DNA from: CAVYTF01 sp963708205
GTDB taxonomy: Bacteria > Bacteroidota > Bacteroidia > Chitinophagales > Chitinophagaceae
Direction of reading: 5' to 3'
Length of the DNA stretch: 64,000 nucleotides
Assembly: GCA_963708205.1 (NCBI GenBank)
Contig: OY970196.1
Location: 310,001-374,000 of the forward strand
Shown: positions 1 to 9,292 of the stretch, piece after piece
Layout of the letters: every line of letters starts with the position of its first letter
Position numbering within the stretch: position 1 is the stretch's first letter
Notes under the pieces: model-generated
What the model was told of the DNA's origin: nothing
The model's input: the letters and a program-made list of their open reading frames with translations, nothing else
Databases searched by the model: none
Translations under genes and position numbers: made by a program

Positions 1-1817
1 CACAACCCAATGTAATCGGCACTTATCCTATTACCGTAAAAGCTACTGATAATAGCGATTCAAGCTCTTCTGTTTCTTTCAATATTATTGTAACAGATCA
101 AAATGTATCTTCTGTTTATCTTAATTTTTCAGATGGCTTGCAAGTGGCTCCAAAGCCATGGAATAATTTATCCGGCTATCCTTTTGCAGGAACTACTTTC
201 AATAATTTAAAAGATGATGGCAATAATCTCACAAATATTTCAGTTCAATTTACAAATGGTTTTCAAGGTGTGGTAGAATCAGGAATGCAGCCGGAAAATG
301 GAGAAGGCATTTATCCAAATTCAGTATTGCGTGCTGCAGAATTTGAAAGCAGCACAAACACTGATACCATTAAAATCACCGGATTAGATGCATCAAAAAA
401 ATACAACTTTGTTTTTTTCAATAGCCATGATGATGGATTAAATGGTCTTACGAATTTTACTATAAATTCTCAAACTGTTTCTTTGAACGCAACTGATAAT
501 ATAAGTAAAACTGTGCAAATAAACGGGATAACTGCGGATGCAAATGGCAATGTTATTATCGGTGTTTCTAAAGATGCAAGTGCAAATTATGCCTTCATCA
601 CTTCTCTAATAATTCAAAGCTATGATAGCACTATTGCCAATCTTGCACCAACTGATTTGAGAGTTACTGCTGCAACAAGAAGCACAATAAATTTACAATG
701 GGCAGACAGATCTTATAACGAAACAGGCTATGAAGTTTGGCGCGCAACAGACAGCACAGGCAATTATACTTTGCTTGCTTCATTGCCAGCCGTAACAACT
801 TCATATGCTGATGCCGGGCTCAGTTCAAACACTACTTATTATTACGCAGTAAGAGCAGTTTTTGGCAGCGATTATTCTAACTACAGCAATGCAATTGCCG
901 CAACAACTTATGCTTATTCAGTTTATATAAATTGCACAACAAATAATGATGCTGGCATTCCATGGAATAATACTGATGCAATACCACAAGTTGGATACAC
1001 ATGGAATAATTTCTTTGATGAAACCGGTGTACTTACAAGTACAGGAATGCAGCTTACCAATAATTGGGCTGGCGATTATACAGCAGGTGTTAATCCCGGA
1101 AATAATTCCGGCATTTTTCCTGATACAGTAATGGTAGATAGCTATGGTTTATTTCCCGGACAAACAGGTATGTTGCAGATTACGGGATTGAATCTTGGAA
1201 TGAAATATAATTTTACCTTCTTTGCAAGTTCTCAAGCTTATGGTGATGTGAATGTAGCATACACAATTAATGGAGTAACTGCTATTTTAAATGCTTCATT
1301 AAACGTAAACGGAACAGTAACAATTTATGGAGTTACGCCGGATAATAATGGCAATGTAAATATCAATGTTTCAGCAGCCACATTAACATCTCAATTTGGT
1401 TTGCTTGGTGCATTTATTATGAATGGTTATACACCTTCATCAAACGCAGTTCCGCAACCCTTGGCACCATCAGGCTTAAAACATTTACCAAATAAAAAAT
1501 CAAACAATTATTCGAATGTTATTGCAAAACAATCATCATTAAAATCAAGTACTGAAAAATTAATTTCAGTATATCCAAATCCTTTCCATGATTATTTTAC
1601 ACTTTCAATTCAGGGTGAAAAAAACAATACAGCAATTGAAGTGATGATGTTTGATATAAATGGAAAACTCGTTTACAATAATCAGTTTATAGAAAATGAA
1701 GGAATGAATAATTTTAAAATTGAAACAAATAAAAATCTTGCATCAGGCGTTTATATTGTTAAAATAATAAATTCAATTACAAAATCTTATAAATCTATCA
1801 GTCTTGTGAAGCAGTAG
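1..1817 (+). CDS. T9SS-secreted multidomain protein, 5' partial
   Basis: The reading frame (codons from base 3) is open to the left edge, so the N-terminus and signal peptide lie outside the window; the first internal start-like codon (TTG at 138) is not the real start. Visible order: end of an Ig/cadherin-like domain, a beta-rich module starting VYLNFSDG, a fibronectin type III domain (APTDLRVTAATRSTINLQW), a second copy of the beta-rich module (VYINCTTNND), a low-complexity linker, and a C-terminal sorting domain with the YPNPF motif and a final GVYIVKI strand. This is the architecture of a surface protein exported by the type IX secretion system, probably an adhesin or carbohydrate-binding protein. 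It ends 41 bp before the exopolysaccharide operon but probably has its own transcript, because a promoter lies in the gap. Substrate unknown. Confidence 0.85.
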   Translation, partial: QPNVIGTYPITVKATDNSDSSSSVSFNIIVTDQNVSSVYLNFSDGLQVAPKPWNNLSGYPFAGTTFNNLKDDGNNLTNISVQFTNGFQGVVESGMQPENGEGIYPNSVLRAAEFESSTNTDTIKITGLDASKKYNFVFFNSHDDGLNGLTNFTINSQTVSLNATDNISKTVQINGITADANGNVIIGVSKDASANYAFITSLIIQSYDSTIANLAPTDLRVTAATRSTINLQWADRSYNETGYEVWRATDSTGNYTLLASLPAVTTSYADAGLSSNTTYYYAVRAVFGSDYSNYSNAIAATTYAYSVYINCTTNNDAGIPWNNTDAIPQVGYTWNNFFDETGVLTSTGMQLTNNWAGDYTAGVNPGNNSGIFPDTVMVDSYGLFPGQTGMLQITGLNLGMKYNFTFFASSQAYGDVNVAYTINGVTAILNASLNVNGTVTIYGVTPDNNGNVNINVSAATLTSQFGLLGAFIMNGYTPSSNAVPQPLAPSGLKHLPNKKSNNYSNVIAKQSSLKSSTEKLISVYPNPFHDYFTLSIQGEKNNTAIEVMMFDINGKLVYNNQFIENEGMNNFKIETNKNLASGVYIVKIINSITKSYKSISLVKQ

Positions 1818-1833
1818 GAATAAAGTAACTTTG
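1804..1833 (+). promoter_or_regulatory. Bacteroidota-type promoter of the exopolysaccharide operon
   Basis: TTG at 1804-1806 is followed after 19 nt by TAACTTTG (1826-1833), matching the Bacteroidota -33/-7 consensus (TTTG, TAnnTTTG) at the expected spacing. It overlaps the end of the upstream T9SS gene and lies 25 nt before the ATG of the copolymerase gene. Inference from consensus only. Confidence 0.6.
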
Positions 1834-1858
1834 CGCTGCTTCACTAAAAATATTATTA

Positions 1859-4102
1859 ATGGATTTTATTTATTTATTCAGGGTTTTATTAAAAAGAAAA
1901 TGGATCATTATTGGCGCCGCCGTTGTAGCTGCACTTATTGCGTACCTTTTTACAAAGGATGATAAAAGACAATACAGATCAATCGCTCAGCTTTCAACAG
2001 GCTTTACAGTTAATGATGAAATAAAAGTTGGAAGTGATAATTTTAATTTTTACGAAGCAGATACAAAATTCAATAATGCCATTGTTACAATTACCTCGCA
2101 AACAGTACTTAGTTTATTATCATACAACCTTATTTTACATGATCTTCAAAGTCCAAACCCTTTTCGCCGGCTCACGCCTGATGAATTAAAATCAGATGTT
2201 TATCGCTCGGTTAATAAAGCCCAGGCAATCCAGGTTTTTCAAAACAAACTGGAGACGATGAGCCTGCTTACTTCTTACAATCCTGATGAAAAAAAATTGC
2301 TTGAGTTTTTAAAATTGTATGGATATGATTATAACTCTCTTACAAAGTCACTCAATGTTTACAGGCTTGAAAGAACAGATTATATTCAAATAGATTTTCA
2401 ATCAGAAAATCCTGAGCTTTCTGCATTTGTTGTAAACAATGTCATTGATGATTTTCTGAAATATTACACATCTATCCGCAGCGAAAAAACACATGAGTCT
2501 GTTGACACATTAAGAAGTTTACTTGAAAAAAAGAAAGAAATTTTAGATGCAAAAAATGCAGCACTGCAAGCTGCAGGTGCAATAAATGGTGATATAGAAG
2601 CGAAAAGTAATTTTGATTTAAAGAAAGATCTTGAAACACAACTTTCTGCTAAAAGAGATCAGTTAACGCAATATACTTACTCATTGCAGAGTGTAAACAA
2701 CCAACTTGCGTCAATGAGTTCCTCTGCTTCATCTTCACAAAATTCTTCAGCAGCTCCCACTTCTAATGATGATATTGTTACTTTAAGAAATAAAATGAAT
2801 GATGCATCAACAGCATCGTTAAATAATCCTTCAGACAAAAGCCTTGAAGATAATTATTTGCAGTTGAAAGCGCAGTATCAAAAAAAGATCAGCACACTTG
2901 GCACATCAAACACAACTAATTCCATAAAACCTTCCGACGCTAATAAAGATAATTTAATAGAAAAAAAATCTGACCTGGAAGCAGATATTCAAGCGGCAAA
3001 TGCCAGCATACAATCGCTCGAAAATCAAATAGATCAATTAGAAGGAACAGTGATCAGTGATGCCGCTAAAAATGCAAGCACACAAACACTTGCTAAAGAT
3101 GTTGAGTTTGCAAACAAAGAATATCTGGATGCAAAAACAGCATACAATAATGCAACAGATGTTACATCTTCATCCGTTAATAATTTTCGTCAAATTCTTA
3201 CAGGACAACCGGCAATAGATCCTGAACCTTCAAAAAAATTAATGATTGTTGGCATGGCAGGCATGTCTGCCCTCATCATCACAATGCTTATAATTATTTT
3301 TCTAACCTATTTAGATTCGTCAGTAAAAACACCGGCAATTTTTGCAAAGACTGTGAACTTAAAATTGCTTAGCATGATAACGTTTACTGACCTTAAAGAT
3401 AAAAGTTTGGCTGATGTTGTTACAAGCCCGTCCTATCATGATAAAGATAAAAGTAACCGATACCATAAGCATGAAAAAAACAGACAAAATGTTTTTAGAG
3501 AATCGTTGAGAAAGTTGAGATATGAAATCGAAAAAAGCGGTAAGAAAATTTTTCTTTTTACAAGTACAAAAAAAGGCGAAGGAAAAACAACTTTGATACA
3601 GGCACTTTCTTACAGCATGAGTTTAAGCAAAAAGAAAATTTTAATAATTGATACTAATTTTTCTAATAACGATCTTACCATGCAAATGCATGTAGAATCT
3701 ATGCTTGATAAAATAAATGCAAATGATGTTGACGGCGATTTATTAAAAGATATTAAGAGCATGGCCACTGATATTGGCGCAGGAACTGTGTACGTTATTG
3801 GTTGCGAAAGTGGAGACTACACTCCTTCTGAAATTTTACCCCGTAAAAATTTTCTGCAAAGGCTGCACCAGCTTACTGATGAATATGATTATATATTTTT
3901 AGAAGGACCTCCGCTTAATGAATATACAGACAGTAAAGAGCTTGCTGAATATGTTGATGGCGTAATAGCAGTTTTTTCGGCTACACGAAACATCAAGCAA
4001 ATGGATAAAGAATCAATAAAATTTTTTAAAGGATTAAATGGTAAATTTTGCGGTTCTGTTTTAAATAAAGTAAAACTCGAAAACCTTAATTCAGGCTCAT
4101 AA
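1859..4102 (+). CDS. Wzz/GumC-type polysaccharide copolymerase with BY-kinase-like domain
   Basis: 747 aa inner-membrane protein controlling chain length or export of a surface polysaccharide. TM1 is near residues 15-32, then a long periplasmic coiled-coil region (about 190-440, with Ser/Asn-rich stretches), TM2 at about 460-485 and a cytoplasmic ATPase domain from about 560. Walker A is TSTKKGEGKTT (about 567) and Walker A' is ILIIDTN. The Walker B position reads FLEGPP (Glu682), where bacterial tyrosine kinases usually have IDTPP, and the C-terminus lacks the usual tyrosine cluster. Kinase activity is therefore doubtful although the copolymerase role is clear. First gene of the operon; the ligase and TolC-like genes follow. 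Confidence 0.88.
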   Translation: MDFIYLFRVLLKRKWIIIGAAVVAALIAYLFTKDDKRQYRSIAQLSTGFTVNDEIKVGSDNFNFYEADTKFNNAIVTITSQTVLSLLSYNLILHDLQSPNPFRRLTPDELKSDVYRSVNKAQAIQVFQNKLETMSLLTSYNPDEKKLLEFLKLYGYDYNSLTKSLNVYRLERTDYIQIDFQSENPELSAFVVNNVIDDFLKYYTSIRSEKTHESVDTLRSLLEKKKEILDAKNAALQAAGAINGDIEAKSNFDLKKDLETQLSAKRDQLTQYTYSLQSVNNQLASMSSSASSSQNSSAAPTSNDDIVTLRNKMNDASTASLNNPSDKSLEDNYLQLKAQYQKKISTLGTSNTTNSIKPSDANKDNLIEKKSDLEADIQAANASIQSLENQIDQLEGTVISDAAKNASTQTLAKDVEFANKEYLDAKTAYNNATDVTSSSVNNFRQILTGQPAIDPEPSKKLMIVGMAGMSALIITMLIIIFLTYLDSSVKTPAIFAKTVNLKLLSMITFTDLKDKSLADVVTSPSYHDKDKSNRYHKHEKNRQNVFRESLRKLRYEIEKSGKKIFLFTSTKKGEGKTTLIQALSYSMSLSKKKILIIDTNFSNNDLTMQMHVESMLDKINANDVDGDLLKDIKSMATDIGAGTVYVIGCESGDYTPSEILPRKNFLQRLHQLTDEYDYIFLEGPPLNEYTDSKELAEYVDGVIAVFSATRNIKQMDKESIKFFKGLNGKFCGSVLNKVKLENLNSGS

Positions 4103-4121
4103 CGTTCTTACAATATTTTTT

Positions 4122-4217
4122 ATGGAAGAACAAAAAACCTCTTTGCACGAAAAAATGGTAACTCTTGTAATTGCAGGAATTCTTGCAGCCATTTTTATTA
4201 AGATAATTTTTTTTTAG
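4122..4217 (+). CDS. 31-residue single-span membrane peptide
   Basis: An ATG at 4122 opens a 31-codon frame ending TAG at 4215-4217, filling the gap between the copolymerase stop and the ligase start. The peptide has a charged N-terminus (MEEQKTSLHEK) and a hydrophobic segment (VTLVIAGILAAIFIKIIFF) long enough to span the membrane once. It overlaps no other gene on this strand. No family recognised. It could be a small accessory subunit of the polymerase or copolymerase, or a chance frame; the clean hydrophobic segment and position favour a real gene. Confidence 0.5.
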   Translation: MEEQKTSLHEKMVTLVIAGILAAIFIKIIFF

Positions 4218-4231
4218 TTCAATTATAATGA

Positions 4232-5728
4232 ATGAAAAAAAGTTTTTCACTAAGGATTGAAGAATTTTGGACACGACTTTTTATCGAAGAAAAATTAAAT
4301 AACTGGATAGGTTATTTTATTGCATTCGTTGCTGCTGCTGCACTTGGCTATCTTTTAGCGAAACAAACATTAATAGGTTTTGGCTTAACAGGTATAATGC
4401 TTGGCTTCGCAGTTGTGGTTGTTTGCATGCTGAACACGCAAGCTGGTTTATTCATAAATGTGATCTATTCTTTTTTTGCATTTCATTTCTCAAGACTTTT
4501 TTTTGATGATAGTTTTCCTGTTGGCGTTGCTTCGGATATTTTAGTATTGTCAACTTTTTTAAGTTTGATAATTCGCCGTACAAATCTCAAACAAAATTTC
4601 AATTGTTTCACTCAACGCTCTGCCGTTATTTGGATATTGCTGTTATTTTTTTATATCGCAATTGAATTGTTTAATCCTAATGCACACTCTTTTATAGGCT
4701 GGTATCAAACCTTTAGAAAAATGCTTGGTGCAGTGTTGGTTTTATATATTTCATTCAATGCTTTTTCAGATTACCGTAGCATTCAAAAATTTACAAAACT
4801 TCTTTTTATTGTTTGTGTAATAACTGCGATTTATGGTTGCATTCAGCAATGGCATGGTTTATTTGATTTTGAAAGAAATTGGGTAATGGCAGATGATAAC
4901 CGCTTTGGCTTGATATATATCAATGGAGATTTCAGAAAATTTTCTACCATGAGCGATCCCACAGCATTTGGTGTTATGATGGCTGCATGCGCTGTTTATT
5001 TTTTAATTCTTGCTATCAATGAAAAAAATAAAAGAACCAAAGCAATTTTAATTGCAGGTGTAATTTTTATGCTTATGAGCATGGCTTATTCAGGCACACG
5101 TACCGCCAATGCTATGTTTGTCGGTGGGCTTGCTATTTATATTTTACTTACACTTAATAAAAAAAGCACGCAAATATTTGGAGCCATTGCTGTATCACTT
5201 TTTGTAGTTATTATGTATGCGCCTATTTATAATAATCCTACACTCGATAGGTTTCGAACAACATTTGCAGGAAGCAATGACGCATCTTATGAAGTGAGAG
5301 AACAGAACAGGGCTTTCATTCAACCTTATATTTATTCGCATCCTTTTGGTGGTGGTTTATGCACCACAGGTGGCGGCGGATTAAGGTTTAATCCGGGTCA
5401 TTACCTTGCCGGTTTTCCGCCTGATAGTGGCTATCTTCAAAAGGCATTAGAAACAGGATATATTGGACTTGCTATTATTTGCATTCTTTATTTCACCGTT
5501 ATTAAATCAGGAATTAAGGGATATTTCAGGAGCAAAAACAAATATTATAAAATATTTTGTGCAGCTTGCACTGCAAGTATTTTTACTTTTTATATAGCAG
5601 AGTTTTCGCAGGAAGCTATCGGACAAATTACTGATCTTGTTGTTTATTATCCATTTATTGCTATTCTTTTGAAAGTAAAATATTTGCAACCAAATTTTAT
5701 TTCACCGGAAATAAAAAACAAAGAATAG
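4232..5728 (+). CDS. O-antigen ligase / Wzy-like polymerase membrane protein
   Basis: 498 aa with about 11-12 hydrophobic segments and the large periplasmic loop late in the protein typical of the Wzy_C/RfaL superfamily. Recognisable features are SDPTAFGVMMA, GTRTANAMFVGG and the loop GHYLAGFPPDSGYLQ followed by a Glu-Thr-Gly-Tyr segment. It would polymerise lipid-linked repeat units or transfer the glycan to an acceptor in the periplasm. The ATG at 4232 lies 14 nt after the small membrane peptide. Polymerase and ligase cannot be separated by sequence. Confidence 0.82.
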   Translation: MKKSFSLRIEEFWTRLFIEEKLNNWIGYFIAFVAAAALGYLLAKQTLIGFGLTGIMLGFAVVVVCMLNTQAGLFINVIYSFFAFHFSRLFFDDSFPVGVASDILVLSTFLSLIIRRTNLKQNFNCFTQRSAVIWILLLFFYIAIELFNPNAHSFIGWYQTFRKMLGAVLVLYISFNAFSDYRSIQKFTKLLFIVCVITAIYGCIQQWHGLFDFERNWVMADDNRFGLIYINGDFRKFSTMSDPTAFGVMMAACAVYFLILAINEKNKRTKAILIAGVIFMLMSMAYSGTRTANAMFVGGLAIYILLTLNKKSTQIFGAIAVSLFVVIMYAPIYNNPTLDRFRTTFAGSNDASYEVREQNRAFIQPYIYSHPFGGGLCTTGGGGLRFNPGHYLAGFPPDSGYLQKALETGYIGLAIICILYFTVIKSGIKGYFRSKNKYYKIFCAACTASIFTFYIAEFSQEAIGQITDLVVYYPFIAILLKVKYLQPNFISPEIKNKE

Positions 5729-5743
5729 AAATATAATATCATT

Positions 5744-6520
5744 ATGAGAAATCTTTTTAAAGCCATTTTTTGTTTTTGCATTTTAATATTCATACAAATA
5801 AAAGATGCAAATGCACAGCACATAAGCGGCTCAACGCTTGATACGACTACTAAAATTCATCAAAGGATTTTTAAAGCAAATATTGTAAAAGATACTTCTG
5901 AAATGATTGAAAACAGATTGGTAGAACTTGCGTTACAGCATCCTGATTATGATGCCACAGAATACCAGAAAAATATTTCACAGGATGAATTAAAAAAAGC
6001 GCAGCAATCATGGCTAAATCTATTAAGCATTTCTGCAAATTACAATGATCAAACTTTTGCTAAACAGCCAACAAACACAACAGGTACGCAATATGTTTAT
6101 CCAAAATATTTTTTCGGATTGACAATTCCTATTGGTTTATTTTTTTCTAGAAGCAGTGATATAAAAATTGCAAAAGATAATTATGCAATAAATGAAGACA
6201 AACAAAAAGCGTTGGCGCGAACTATAACAAAACAAGTGCTGACGGAATATGAACAATATAAAACTTATCTTGATTTGATGGCACTTGAAAACCAGGTTAT
6301 TGATGATGAAGAAGCTGTGTTTCTGCAAAGTGAACAAAAATTTAAAGATGGTTCTATAACGATTGAATCTTACAATGCGTCTGCAAAAAATTATAATGAT
6401 GAGCTTGCAAAAAAAGTAAACCTTCAATTACAGGAAACAACTGTTCGGCTTGAAGTAGAAGAAATGATCGGCATGAAGCTCGACGATGCTTTAAAACCTT
6501 TTTCACGAAGAGCAGATTAG
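5744..6520 (+). CDS. Half-length TolC-like outer membrane protein
   Basis: 258 aa with a signal peptide (hydrophobic residues 5-20, cleavage near ANAQ). The mature part has helical heptad-rich segments, and LFFSRSSDIKIAKDNYAIN resembles the strand-to-helix turn of outer membrane efflux proteins. TolC-family proteins usually have about 400-500 aa with two repeats; only one repeat fits here. It may form a pore from more subunits or be a periplasmic partner. It starts 15 nt after the ligase gene and ends 1 nt before the next gene, so it belongs to the operon. Confidence 0.65.
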   Translation: MRNLFKAIFCFCILIFIQIKDANAQHISGSTLDTTTKIHQRIFKANIVKDTSEMIENRLVELALQHPDYDATEYQKNISQDELKKAQQSWLNLLSISANYNDQTFAKQPTNTTGTQYVYPKYFFGLTIPIGLFFSRSSDIKIAKDNYAINEDKQKALARTITKQVLTEYEQYKTYLDLMALENQVIDDEEAVFLQSEQKFKDGSITIESYNASAKNYNDELAKKVNLQLQETTVRLEVEEMIGMKLDDALKPFSRRAD

Positions 6521-6521
6521 C

Positions 6522-8126
6522 ATGCCTCATAAAAGCAACATACTTCCAGATTTTATTATTTTAATTATTGCTTTTGCAGCACTTTTCACTCCGATAATAA
6601 TTATTGAAACGGGTGTTATGCACACAACGCATGGCATCTTCATGTATCCACTGGATGATACTTTTATTCATCTTGATATTGCTAAGAACCTTGCGCAGCA
6701 TGGCACCTGGGGCATTACAAAAAATGTTTTTGCTTCGGCATCTTCCTCTATTTTTTATACACTTCTCTTAGCTGCTTGCTTTAAAATTTTTACTGTTAAC
6801 TATTTCTTTCCTTTTATCATCAATTGCATTGCAGGAATTATTTTGTTGATAGTTGTGCAACAATGGTTAAAAAAACAGAATATTAATTCCTTTACACAAA
6901 TACTAATCTTGTTTTGTTTGATATTTTTTACACCATTGCCAACATTAATAATAAGCGGCATGGAGCATACATTTCAATGCCTTTTTGTTTTTTTATTTGT
7001 CTTTAAATTTTCCGATTGGTTACAAAAAAATAATTCATCCAATCAAAAAACTAAACTTCCATTTTCAGTTTATTTATATGGGATGCTTGTTACTTCTATT
7101 CGTTTTGAAGGTTTGTTTTTAATAGCTGTTGTCTGCATTATTTTATTATTTGATAAAAAAATTATCACAGCTTTTTTGCTTGGTTTTATAAGCATTTTAC
7201 CCATCGTATTTTTTGGCATTTACTCAATACATGAAGGCAGTTATTTTTTGCCAAATTCAGTTTTATTAAAATCAGAAACTCAAGGTGTTTCCTTTGTGAC
7301 TTTTATGAGTAATATTTTAATTGACAAACTAACTGTATCGCTTACTATCACTGCATTAGCAACACAAAGATTGCTTATAATTTTACCAATTATTTTTTTG
7401 CTTTTTTACAAAAAATTAAAAGAAAATATTGCTTATAAAATTGCTTTGATTATTTTAATTTTTGTCACACTTCTGCATCTTTCATTTGCTGCAACAGGTT
7501 GGTTTTATAGGTATGAAGCATATCTTATTTTTTGTGCTACAATAATTATTTCCGTGATTTTTTATAAGTATTGGAAAGAATTTTATACTGAAATAAAATC
7601 TGTAAGATTGATTCTGTTGTTGATAATTTTTGCGTTATCATTTCCTTTTATTTTAAGAAGCGGAGCAGCTTTTACAAAAGCAGAACAAGCTTGTGTAAAT
7701 ATTTATGAACAGCAATATCAAATGGCAGAGTTTGTGAAAAAATATTATCCGCAAAAAGTTGTTGCGGTAAATGATATTGGTGCGGTAAGTTTTTTGACTG
7801 ATGCAAAAGTGCTTGATCTTTGGGGCTTAGGCAATATTGATATTGCTAAAAGTAAAAAAAATAATTACTGGACACCACAATTTCTTGACAGCATCAGCAA
7901 AAGCAATAACGCTAAAGCAGCAATAATTTATGACAGTTGGTTTGATAAAGATCTGTTGTCAAAATGGAAAAAAGTAGCTACTTGGAAAATTCAAAATAAT
8001 GTGATTTGCGGCGATGATACTGTTTCTTTTTATGCAGTTGATTCTACAGACGAAAATGTTTTAAAAAACAATCTTATAAACTTCAAAACTTCATTGCCTG
8101 CTGATGTTCAGGTTAATTATTATTAA
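6522..8126 (+). CDS. Polytopic GT-C-like membrane protein (putative glycosyltransferase)
   Basis: 534 aa with about 10 membrane segments in the first 400 residues and a soluble C-terminal domain (VVAVNDIGAVSFLTDAKVLD). The first outside loop carries YPLDDTFIHLDIAKNLA. An acidic pair at this place is typical of GT-C enzymes such as ArnT/PMT, which use polyprenyl-linked sugars. It probably adds a sugar to the polysaccharide or another acceptor on the periplasmic side. The start ATG is 1 nt after the previous stop. No specific family assigned. Confidence 0.55.
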   Translation: MPHKSNILPDFIILIIAFAALFTPIIIIETGVMHTTHGIFMYPLDDTFIHLDIAKNLAQHGTWGITKNVFASASSSIFYTLLLAACFKIFTVNYFFPFIINCIAGIILLIVVQQWLKKQNINSFTQILILFCLIFFTPLPTLIISGMEHTFQCLFVFLFVFKFSDWLQKNNSSNQKTKLPFSVYLYGMLVTSIRFEGLFLIAVVCIILLFDKKIITAFLLGFISILPIVFFGIYSIHEGSYFLPNSVLLKSETQGVSFVTFMSNILIDKLTVSLTITALATQRLLIILPIIFLLFYKKLKENIAYKIALIILIFVTLLHLSFAATGWFYRYEAYLIFCATIIISVIFYKYWKEFYTEIKSVRLILLLIIFALSFPFILRSGAAFTKAEQACVNIYEQQYQMAEFVKKYYPQKVVAVNDIGAVSFLTDAKVLDLWGLGNIDIAKSKKNNYWTPQFLDSISKSNNAKAAIIYDSWFDKDLLSKWKKVATWKIQNNVICGDDTVSFYAVDSTDENVLKNNLINFKTSLPADVQVNYY

Positions 8127-8129
8127 TTG

Positions 8130-9287
8130 ATGAGTGATACTTCATATATAAAAAGTCTTGACGGTTTGCGGGCAGTTGCAATTATTTTGGTAATGACTTA
8201 TCATGCTGATATTACACATTTTGGATGGTTTGGCGTACAGCTTTTTTTTGTGCTTTCAGGATTTTTGATCACAGGAATTTTATGGAAAGAAAAATCGAAA
8301 GTAGAAGCACTATCTTTTAAGTTTAAAAAATTTTGGATACGCAGGACTTTACGGATTTTCCCTTTATACTTCGGTTATTTATTTTTCCTTGGAATAATTT
8401 ATGTGGCATTTCATTTTCCCTTTTATTATCCAACTTATATTCCATATCTCGCAACTTATACATTCAACTATACACGCACCTTGCCCTCGTGGCAAGGCAA
8501 TCCGTTGTTCACACATTTATGGTCGCTCTCAATTGAAGAACAGTTTTATTTAATTTTTCCTTTGATCGTTTTTCTTTGTCCGAGAAAGTTCATCAAAGGT
8601 TTCATGGTAACAATAATTTGTATTGCTCCTTTAATGCGGTATTTTTTAGGCATGTTTTATACAAATAAAGGCATGTCTGAATATGCCGCTGCAGATGCAG
8701 TTTACTGGAATACATTCAGTCACCTCGATGCTTTTTTTCTTGGCGGCATTATTCCTGTTTTTTCCTTGAGTCAAAAAATAAAAAGACCAGCAAAACTTTT
8801 TATTGTATTTGCTTCAATCGCTTTGCTGGCGGGCATTTGGGACTTTTTTGCGAGAAAAGCTGCAGGTAATTATTTGCAGGATCTCGGTTACCAACATGGG
8901 TTATTATCACACTACGAAAATGTGTGGCATTATACCTTATTAAATTTTGTTTTTGCATCTTTTATTTTAATGTTGGCAAACAAAGAAAAATATTTTGGAC
9001 TAAAAAAAATTTTCGAAACAAAATGGATGGTAAATATCGGAAGAGTGTCTTATGGTATGTACATCTTTCACTGGGCAATACTCGTTTATTTTTATCAGCG
9101 GTTTTTCTGGAGTGAAAATCTTTTTTATAAAATTTTATTTTTTATTCCTTATGTAGCACTTGTTTATTTCTTCTCATTATTGAGTTATAATTTTTACGAA
9201 TCCTATTTTATAAAACTGAAAGACAAATTTTTTCCTGCAATCAAAAAATCAGATAGACAAATTAAAACTGTTGCTGTTTCAAATTAA
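8130..9287 (+). CDS. Acyltransferase-3 (OafA-like) family protein
   Basis: 385 aa integral membrane O-acyltransferase. The N-terminal motif KSLDGLRAVAIILVM, the following H in TYHAD, and FFVLSGFLITGILW are diagnostic; SIEEQFYLIFPL and a YGMYIFHW segment follow. It would move an acetyl or other acyl group across the membrane onto polysaccharide hydroxyls. ATG 8130 is preferred to the in-frame TTG at 8127. It follows the GT-C gene directly and precedes a second acyltransferase gene. Confidence 0.88.
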   Translation: MSDTSYIKSLDGLRAVAIILVMTYHADITHFGWFGVQLFFVLSGFLITGILWKEKSKVEALSFKFKKFWIRRTLRIFPLYFGYLFFLGIIYVAFHFPFYYPTYIPYLATYTFNYTRTLPSWQGNPLFTHLWSLSIEEQFYLIFPLIVFLCPRKFIKGFMVTIICIAPLMRYFLGMFYTNKGMSEYAAADAVYWNTFSHLDAFFLGGIIPVFSLSQKIKRPAKLFIVFASIALLAGIWDFFARKAAGNYLQDLGYQHGLLSHYENVWHYTLLNFVFASFILMLANKEKYFGLKKIFETKWMVNIGRVSYGMYIFHWAILVYFYQRFFWSENLFYKILFFIPYVALVYFFSLLSYNFYESYFIKLKDKFFPAIKKSDRQIKTVAVSN

Positions 9288-9292
9288 AATTG

